Shown here: positions 57,100-64,000 of the stretch, in pieces
How the letters are laid out: each line of letters opens with the position of its first letter
How positions within the stretch are numbered: the first letter of the stretch is position 1
From: Diphasiastrum complanatum
Lineage: Eukaryota > Streptophyta > Lycopodiopsida > Lycopodiales > Lycopodiaceae
Length of the DNA stretch: 64,000 nucleotides
Assembly (NCBI GenBank): GCA_029204225.1
Contig: CM055097.1
Coordinates: 49,552,754 to 49,616,753 of the forward strand
Direction of reading: 5' to 3'
The notes under the pieces: generated by a model
The model's input: only the letters and a program-made list of their open reading frames with translations
The model's database searches: none
What the model was told of the DNA's origin: nothing
Program-made: the position numbers and the translations under genes

Positions 57100-58199
57100 T
57101 CATTCGTTTCTTGTTCGAGTTCTTCCCTCTCTCTCTCCCAACAAAGACATCACAAAAGCACCATCATTTGTGTTTTGAGCATCAACACCATCCTCATCAA
57201 CAGTTAGATTACCTTGCTTGTCTCTTTGATCTCTCTTCTTTTTAGTGCAATCACTTGCAAAATGACGCAACAATAGAAGCACTTCAATTTAGACCTATCT
57301 TTCTTCTTACCAAAAGAAGAAGACTCACCATGATCTTGTCCTTTAGACCACTTGCCCTTACCTTTGCCTTTGAACTTGCCTTTGATGAACATGGCCTCCT
57401 CATCTTGAGATTTTGATGTAGATCCCCCTCTTGCTTGAAGCCTATATTCCTCATTGATCAAGATCTCTTGAAGATCTACCAAACTTGGCAAAGTTTTTTG
57501 AATAGTAAGACTTTGTAAAATGCTAGCATGAGCATCCAACAAACAATTAAGAATAACTTGAACAAGCTCTCATTCCTTAATGCTCTCATCAATGCAAGCT
57601 AACTCATCACTTAAAGCCTTCACTCTCAAAACAAAAGTATTAGGACTCTTTAATATCTTATGTATGCTTTGAAAGATTTTTCTTAGAGTCAACACTGTGG
57701 CTGTAGACTTGGATTCATAAAGCTTCTTCAAAGCTTTCCAAACCTCTCGAGATGAATTGGACTTACCAATCTATTGTTGAACCAAGGGTCTATCTTCCAA
57801 TGGCACTACTTGGAAGTCTATTACATAAATAGTTAAGCCTAATGGAATGCTTCCAATACCATCTATTTTACATTCTTGATCACTAGCAGTGTAGATAGAT
57901 TCTTAGAATCATTACAAGAAAGTAAAGTAGAGAAAAAATGCTTGTTGAATGACATGTGGGAACTAGCATTCATCTTTAAGCAATGCAAGGCTAGCCTTCT
58001 TCTTGTATTTCAATTGTTCTTGACCTCCTTGAGGTTCTTCTTCAACTCCAAGAACAATGTCATAGAAGTCATGGATCACAAATAGTGATTCCATCCTCAC
58101 TTTCGATATGGAATGGTTTGTGGATGCTAGTCTCTCACTAGATTCTAACAAGAATCCACCCATGAATGACATATTGAATGATTTGCCTATGAGATGCAC
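57100..58199 (-). pseudogene. Copia D-like gag relic
   Basis: Minus-strand frames give MGGFLLESSERLASTNHSIS and KVRMESLFVIHD (58085-58170). After several stops come LPSLVDLQEILINEEYRLQA, a GKFKGKGKGKWSKG run and the knuckle start LKCFYCC in shifted phase (57204-57542). The best match in the window is the gag of copia D. Everything after gag is missing at 57100. Confidence 0.8.
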
Positions 58200-58747
58200 A
58201 AAGCTCGCTTGAATAAGAATGATCTAACCTAGATTTCTAGCTCTTTATGAAGCTTCTAATCTTGGCCCAATCAACCTAGCTCAAGCTTGGATGAAGGTGT
58301 AATAGATCCACTCAAAATTCCTAGCAAAACACACCCAAATATTGATTCTAGCACTCTTATGCTTGATATCACTTCAAACTCTTAAGATTTGAACAAATCA
58401 GCCTTAATGATCTGATATAATGCTTCAAATGAAATGCTTCAATGACTCAAACCTCTATTTGATCATTAACATTTGATAGATTGAACCTAGATCTAGACAA
58501 TGCACTTAAAAGCATGAATTTTGGACTCATATGCAAGATTTTGGACCAAAAAACAAGTAAAGAACTTGTTTTGACAACTGCTATACGGTTTCACACGTGT
58601 GGACAGTGCAGCCCACAAATCGATTTGGACCAAAACAAATGAAGCTATCACTCTCTTAGAGGTTGCCCACACAAGATTAGTTCAAAATCCACAATTTGAC
58701 AATGATTTTCAATTGTTTAATGGATCATTACATGCCTCTTGATACTA
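58200..58747 (-). other. Leader of the minus-strand gag relic
   Basis: About 550 bp without coding sequence between the gag relic and its primer site. A CACACGTGTG palindrome lies at 58592-58601. Confidence 0.55.
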
Positions 58748-58760
58748 GGCTCTGATACCA
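58748..58760 (-). other. Primer-binding site (minus strand), inner
   Basis: GGCTCTGATACCA on the plus strand is the complement of TGGTATCAGAGCC. It directly abuts the 155-bp LTR. Confidence 0.85.
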
Positions 58761-58915
58761 TGTGAAAAGTTTTTACACTTGGTGTGTGTGGTAGGGCTAG
58801 GGATTGTGAACCTAGGGCCTCCCCCATTTCGGTGTGGTGCTCTACCACTGAGCTACTCGTCCATTTGTGTTCCAAGAGTGTTGTACAAGGGCTATAGCCT
58901 TGACACTTTCTAACA
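58761..58915 (-). repeat. Short 155-bp LTR containing a tRNA-like segment
   Basis: On the minus strand it begins TGTTAGAAAGTGTC after a polypurine tract (GAGGGGGAG, 58916-58924) and ends AAAAACTTTTCACA against a primer site. An LTR between a purine tract and a primer site, with only 60 bp more to the next primer site, is the layout of a TRIM (miniature LTR element). The middle is tRNA-like (58791-58862). The outer LTR copy is not present. Confidence 0.6.
58791..58862 (-). other. tRNA-like segment inside the 155-bp LTR
   Basis: Minus strand GGACGAGTAGCTCAGTGG is a good match to a tRNA 5' half and the Pol III A box (TAGCTCAGTGG). Twenty-odd bases on comes GGCCCTAGGTTCACAATCC, close to a B box (GGTTCRANTCC) with one extra base, and with a pairable CTAGG/CCTAG T-arm. 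The acceptor stem does not close (GGACGAG against AGCCCTA), and the anticodon stem is poor. So this is not a normal tRNA gene. It could be a SINE-type promoter or a captured tRNA. Confidence 0.6.
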
Positions 58916-58924
58916 CTCCCCCTC

Positions 58925-58987
58925 AAGGTATAGCCCTTTTAGCTACCGCCCGCCTAGACCACACCCACAACCATGGCTCTGATACCA
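58925..58987 (-). other. Miniature element interior and outer primer-binding site
   Basis: TGGTATCAGAGCC on the minus strand (58975-58987) is followed after about 50 bp by the polypurine tract of the 155-bp LTR. There is no room for coding sequence. Confidence 0.65.
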
Positions 58988-60751
58988 TGTGAATTTTCTG
59001 ATTTTAGGACAATGATTGATTGTATTAATCAATCTACAAGAGTTATTGATTGCCAAATCAAAGGATTCATCAAGTTCTATTGACTAGATCTTGATCTAGA
59101 TGCAAATCTCTAACTATTTAGCAAGATGAATAGATGTAACACCACAAAACTAACAAGGCCGGCCTCACACGTGTGGAAAATAGTCACTGTACAGACTGTG
59201 ACCAGAGAGCAAAGTACTAAACTTATTTGATAGCTTACAAGCATAAAATCACAAAACAAATGTATAGATCTCAAACAAATTGCTAGAATGGAAATCTCTC
59301 ATCAACTTCTCATAAGATTTGGTGATCTCTTAATAGATCAAGTACATGAACGGCCTGTAAACTGGTCCAGCAGGTCTTCACACACGTGGGGACTGCCACA
59401 TCATGTAGATCCACCAATGGGAGCAAGATATGCTCATAGATCAAAGTTGACTTATCCTACTAGCTAGAATCCAAATGCTAGTCTCCACAAAAAGTGGGAA
59501 TCTTCCCTATAAAATATGATCTAAGGGAATATGTACATCTTATCTAGTACATCCAGATCCACATGTGTGAACAACATCTTGGCATGTGGGAGCATTTACT
59601 CATTCACATGGAAGTGCAAGCTAATTACAAGGAGTTTGACCAAAATGACATTTTCCAAGATTCTACTCAAAAGTCAAGTTCACACTTGTGTAGATTGATC
59701 TACAATGATCTAACTTCATACAAGTGCTTTTTCTAAATCCTTTCACACATGGGAATAGGCTCCACACATGTGAGATCTCAATATGAACTTAGAACTCACA
59801 CGCGGGAACAGGCTCCACACGTGGGAACAGGCTCCACACGTAGGAACAGGCTCCACACGTGTGAGATCTCAATATGAACTTAGATCTCAAGTTTAACATA
59901 TTACATCAAGTTGGAAGTGACAATTTCAACAATATTCACCAATGGAAACTTTGTAGTATCAATAATTGATAGCATAGAATACATTAATGCAAGATCCTAT
60001 TATCTTTCTCAAAAGTATGATCACTAAAGGTCACCTTACTAGGTGTGGTATTTAACTATTAGGGGCTAATTCTTAGTTATGATAAAATAAGTGCAAAAGG
60101 ATCCTAATCAATCATCAAGTGATGGAGTTTGCACAAAGCATCAAATTGAATGCATGCTAGTACTTGAAATTAACTCTAGATCACAATTCTAGCTCTTGGC
60201 AATTGCTTCACATTGGCACATAGATTTTGATAAAAAATTAGCTTTGAAGGTGTAACAACCTTTCAAGACGTGTAAACAACTCATTAAGCTTCAAAACAAA
60301 CTACTACACATCAAAGATCGACAATACTATGAAGCTACAAATTGCCACCAGCAAACAATGTATTGGAAAACTCAAATTCTCAATTTCTACATCAAATTTT
60401 GTCAAGATTTACATAGATATTTATACATAGTTACTGTGGATCTTGGGTTTAGGGTTTGTCCCCAAACATTTCAAACCTAAACCTAACATCAATAACTAAT
60501 GTGGCCAATCAGCCTTAACTTTGACCTCCATGTGAGAGAGATCCCTTTATTAGGCAAAAGTTGCTATTTTTGGGACTATATTCTCTCCAATGGAAAATAG
60601 CCATTTGTACTTATATGAAATGATGACTCGAGACCTCAAATGAGGAATATACATTAAATACACATTGTCTAAAGCATCTATTCCCGTGTTAAAGCCACCT
60701 CATCAAGGTAGAAGACAAAATACATCAAGCTAGTGTTGTGTATTTTCAACA
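58988..60751 (-). repeat. Probable 1.76-kb LTR (minus strand)
   Basis: On the minus strand it starts TGTTGAAAATACACAAC (60751) and ends GAAAATTCACA directly before the outer primer site. The start and end resemble the LTRs of D and G, and 60520-60660 has patchy similarity to the D LTR. No second copy is available to prove the boundaries. It contains a 19-bp tandem repeat (59797-59861) and several CACGTG palindromes. Confidence 0.5.
59744..59884 (+). repeat. 19-bp tandem repeat with higher-order duplication
   Basis: Unit CACACGTGGGAACAGGCTC occurs three times in a row at 59797-59853 with single-base variants, once more diverged at 59744, and twice the array is followed by TGTGAGATCTCAATATGAAC (59770, 59860). 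Confidence 0.85.
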
Positions 60752-62480
60752 AGTTATTGGTCATAACTCACTCTTTTTGGTAGGTGCTTTCAGCTACCTT
60801 ACTAAATTGAGGGTGGCTCCCATGATTAGGCTCTCTTTTTTGGCCTTTGTTACTATTGTGTATAATGTATATTTGTGCATCATATACTAATTTCTTGTAC
60901 TAGCAAAAATAAAAATAAAAATTTGTAGCAATAAGAGAAAACGAGTCTACTTTGATGATATATAATTATGGTATACATTTGAGTTTTATCAAGTTTTTTC
61001 CAAAGGAAATAATGATAAAGAATGAAGCTAGTTTATGAGCCTAACGGAATTTCATGAGCAAGTTATGGCCATAAAGAAAATTTTCAAAAAGATCACGACT
61101 CAATGAACATTCTAACACCTAAAAGCTCAAAAGTATGGCCCATAATGTTTCTTAGCAATATAAAGCTTATGGTGATTGTCTTTCGGGAATGGCCTTTTTT
61201 GTGACCTTTGCACCCGGTTAAATGGCCGTTAAATTGTGGAGAAGCTGTTAGGCTTAGCCATAATTAAACTATTGTTGAATTGGTGCAAAGGTCACTAAAA
61301 ATACCGTTCTCAAGCATAAATGATGGTGAGGGAGACCTTTTTACGATTGGAATTTATATATGAGTCTCACTTACAAATCTCATGGGACATATTATCTTTT
61401 CTCTAATTTATTTCTTTACCCTTTATGAACATAATGTTCTTGTGTAAACTTTTTTACGGACTATGAGAATACAGAATATGCCAAAAAGAAAATGGTAGAA
61501 TCATTGGCCCTCCAAGGGCCATTACCACATATAATCCAAAACTCGGGCAATCGAGTGGCAGAGGCCACAAGTTTGGTTGAGGATCAAATTATATGTGCTA
61601 ATGAACATTACCATACATAATTGAATATATCAAGAATTTTCTAGTAACTATGTGATACATTTCTCTTTAAATTTGGTATTATACAATGTAACATAGGTCC
61701 CAAAAAGGTCTAAATTCATGCCAAATGCAATTTTGTCATTCATTCGGGTTGGCTCGTTGGTTACCTTGGCATCCAAAGTTAGGTTTCCCTTGGAAACTAG
61801 AAGCATTCATTCCATCCATAAAGGCTACATATTTTTAAAATTCCATTTAGGAGGTCTCCTTCTAAGATTCCATCTGTGAGGGCTTCGTATTTCGAGGCTG
61901 AAAATAACCACTAATCATGTTTGTAGAAATAAAATGAAGTTCCACTGTTATGAATACTCGTACTGCAAGGTGTCAAATCCACCATGCATTATATGGACTA
62001 TGTAAGTGAGCCACAAGAAAAGAGAGAGGTAGAGGCAATGTTATTTTTGATAGCCTTGTCCCCCTTTTGGTCATAATAAAAGTGATCTATTGGTGGAGGG
62101 AGGCCTTTTTCTTGAGGTAGGTAGGTATTTGCAATCTTTCTCTTCAAAGGTACTTGTGAGCAAATGCAAAAATGCCATGTCTGTAAAAAAAACCTTGTAA
62201 AAATCTACAGTCATAGTCGTGCTTATGAGAGCCAATAAAATACTGCCATGTCAAATAGAAATCTCCTAAGATTTGTGCCTATGACAACTAATAAACAAAG
62301 GCCACATGGGCACGAAACCTCCGTAATGCCAAGTTTTCAATTTTTCTTTGTATTTTGAATGTACCTCCAGAGGCAGAATTTGCTTGTCAGTGAATAACTA
62401 CTCGTTCTGTCCAAAATTCTCATTCGTGAGTGAAAGCATCAGCGATTCTGTCAATTTATAAGATAAAAAAAGTTCAGACA
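60752..62480. other. 1.7 kb without a recognised gene
   Basis: AT-rich, with no domain, RNA gene, LTR end or primer site found on either strand. Confidence 0.5.
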
Positions 62481-62489
62481 TGGCATTAT

Positions 62490-63330
62490 GCAGGGGAAGG
62501 CTCGTTGCCCTCGAGCCTTATGTGCAAGTCGGGCCCTGCCCTCGAGCAAGTGCCCTCCAAGCACGGAAGGCCTTGCCCAAGGGCCTCCCCCACTTCAATT
62601 TTTTTTTCATGAAAAAAAAAGAGGTGCCTCATAGAACATAATTTTTGCACCTCAATTTTTTTCCCAAAATTTTTACATGCACCTTCCGAGATACGGAAGG
62701 TGCATGTAAAAAAGAAATTACGGGCCAAAAAGAAAAAAACTCTTCACATTGCGGAAGGTCACCTCCTTGGCTGTTCCGCTGCGGGGAGGCCCTTCCACAA
62801 CAGAACAGCCTCGGAGGGTGCACCTTTCGCATCCGTGAAATCAGTTTTAAGATTTTTACAAAGGAAATGGTGATGCCTCATAGAACGTAATCTGTGAGGC
62901 AATTTTTTTTTTTTGACAAATTTTTTTTACAGGCACCTTCCGGACATCGGAAGGTGCACGTAAAGTTTTCTTTTTTTTACATGCACCTTCCGCCCGGAAG
63001 GTACGTGTGAAAAAAAATTAACGTCAAAAAAAAAAGAAAAAAAAAATTAAAAAACAGAATTCACGGGTGGGAAGGGCCGGCTCCTCGACCCTTCCGCCCG
63101 CGGAATACGAGGGCGCACAGTCTTCCGGGGCGGAAGGGCCTCAGAGCAGGACCTCCCCCCCCCACCCGCGGTAAGGTGCATGTAAAGAAAGTTAAAAAGA
63201 AAGAAAGAAAAGTCGTGGAAGATTACCCTCCGAGGCTGTTCCGCCCTGGGAAGGGCCGCCCGAGGCGGAAGGCCCTTCCCTACACCGGAACGGCCTCCGA
63301 GGGTGATCTCCTCAAAAAAAAAGAAAAAGA
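62490..63330. repeat. Cluster of GC-rich hairpins between A/T runs
   Basis: Several inverted repeats lie next to each other. 62670-62712 has a 19-bp perfect stem TTTTTACATGCACCTTCCG with a 5-base loop. 62926-62966 and about 62972-63017 carry variants of the same stem. 62765-62815 and 63218-63310 hold larger GC-rich foldbacks based on GGCTGTTCCG and CCTCCGAGG. The motif CACCTTCCG / CGGAAGGTG recurs throughout. Frames over this region are by-products of the repeats. Confidence 0.8.
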
Positions 63331-64000
63331 AAAAAAACATTAGGGTTGAATTATTGGAGAATGCTTTTTCGAGAAATGAAAGAACTTTTCAATTTAGCGA
63401 AGGCCTGGAAACTTCCAGGATAACGACGAATCGTGGAGGAGTCTCTTAAGCAATACAGATCTACGGAGGAGGAGCAGAGATGCGTTCGATTCTGTAACTA
63501 GTCGGTCTTATTATTGTCATTGCTAAACGAGTTTTGCAGTGGATCGATCTCTCTAGATCTCTATTTTTCGGGGATGCGATGTAGAGCAGCATCAAAGCGG
63601 TAAGTCGGCGCCGTTTGAGGTTCTTTTATGGTGCGTCGCTCCTTCTGCAGAGGCTTTGAGATCCTTCGATGCGGGAAATCTGTTTTATGTGATCTTGAAA
63701 CCATTTTGTTTTGCAAAAGATACAGCGGCTGGGAAATTCTTTTAGGTCAGTCTTGTTGCTGAAGACGGCTACTGCAGCAGGCTAGGGTTGCAACAAGCTG
63801 CGCCGCGGTATTTTTTTTCCTCACAAGTGATGTTTCTCAACTTTTGAAATCCTGTGGTCGTTGGATCTTGCGCATGCTATTGCATTTGAGCAGGAATCAT
63901 GGTTACAGAAGCATTTATAGTTCTAGATATCTGGATTAGTAGGAGCCTTTAATGTTGGCTTTGAGAACTTTTTATGGAGGAATCGATAACATTCGATATG
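63331..64000 (+). other. Possible LTR end and leader of another element
   Basis: AGCATCAAAGCGGTAAGTCG at about 63589 resembles a decayed tRNA-Met primer site, and the GC-richer sequence after it looks like a leader. There is no LTR partner or coding sequence inside the window, so this is weak. Confidence 0.25.

Noticed and set aside
58791-58862. A genuine tRNA gene
   Set aside because: The A-box half is good, but the acceptor stem does not pair, the anticodon stem is weak and the B box has an extra base.
62486-63340. Frames of 80-97 codons in the hairpin cluster
   Set aside because: Open only because the inverted repeats are GC-rich. Composition is dominated by repeat units and poly-Phe.
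63589-63608. A firm primer-binding site near the right end
   Set aside because: Too many mismatches to TGGTATCAGAGC, and no LTR partner in the window. Kept only as a weak feature.

Overview
This window reads as nuclear DNA of a land plant with a repeat-rich genome. I see no single-copy cellular gene. Almost everything recognisable is an LTR retrotransposon or part of one. Most are Ty1/copia (domain order gag, protease, integrase, reverse transcriptase, RNase H), with a few Ty3/gypsy fragments. The plant assignment rests on the many primer-binding sites complementary to plant initiator tRNA-Met (TGGTATCAGAGC), the copia domain order and the nested insertions. The species cannot be told from the sequence.

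Layout. 1-3120: decayed copia on the minus strand. 3300-4270: Ty3 integrase relic on the minus strand. 4270-11520: a Ser/Thr/Pro-rich and coiled-coil frame split by copia B1 (4449-10474, with a 5-bp target duplication). 11540-12867: copia gag-protease fragment. 12868-16777: Ty3-like element on the minus strand (gag, protease, primer site, LTR X), with a 708-bp insert in the LTR. 16860-19135: copia 3' end with LTR, then a protease scrap. 19990-23930: two very long CT tracts around decayed reverse transcriptase pieces. 24182-25144: miniature copia. 26860-27470: copia gag-protease relic. 28514-35035: copia D, with apparently identical 654-bp LTRs and a TTAAG duplication but a broken polymerase. 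35286-40787: two minus-strand copia relics, a second LTR X, and a non-coding LTR element F (36498-40440). 40788-50220: copia A, split inside its integrase gene by copia B2 (41967-48015). 50221-56842: copia C, whose 5' part is a stack of LTR ends and primer sites. 57100-60751: minus-strand gag relic behind a short 155-bp LTR that holds a tRNA-like segment, and a 1.76-kb LTR. 60752-62480: nothing recognised. 62490-63330: cluster of GC-rich hairpins. 63331-64000: possible start of another LTR element.

How it fits together. The nesting gives a relative order: A is older than B2, the coiled-coil locus is older than B1, and copia relic H is older than F. D is the youngest by LTR identity. No pol frame in the window is free of stops and frameshifts, so no element here looks able to move unaided.

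The points most worth a second look are these: LTRs with AG...GT ends in family B; tRNA-like segments inside the LTRs of two unrelated non-autonomous elements (F and the 155-bp LTR); joins between different elements exactly at the tRNA primer site; the recently moved but catalytically broken element D; and the hairpin cluster near the right end.
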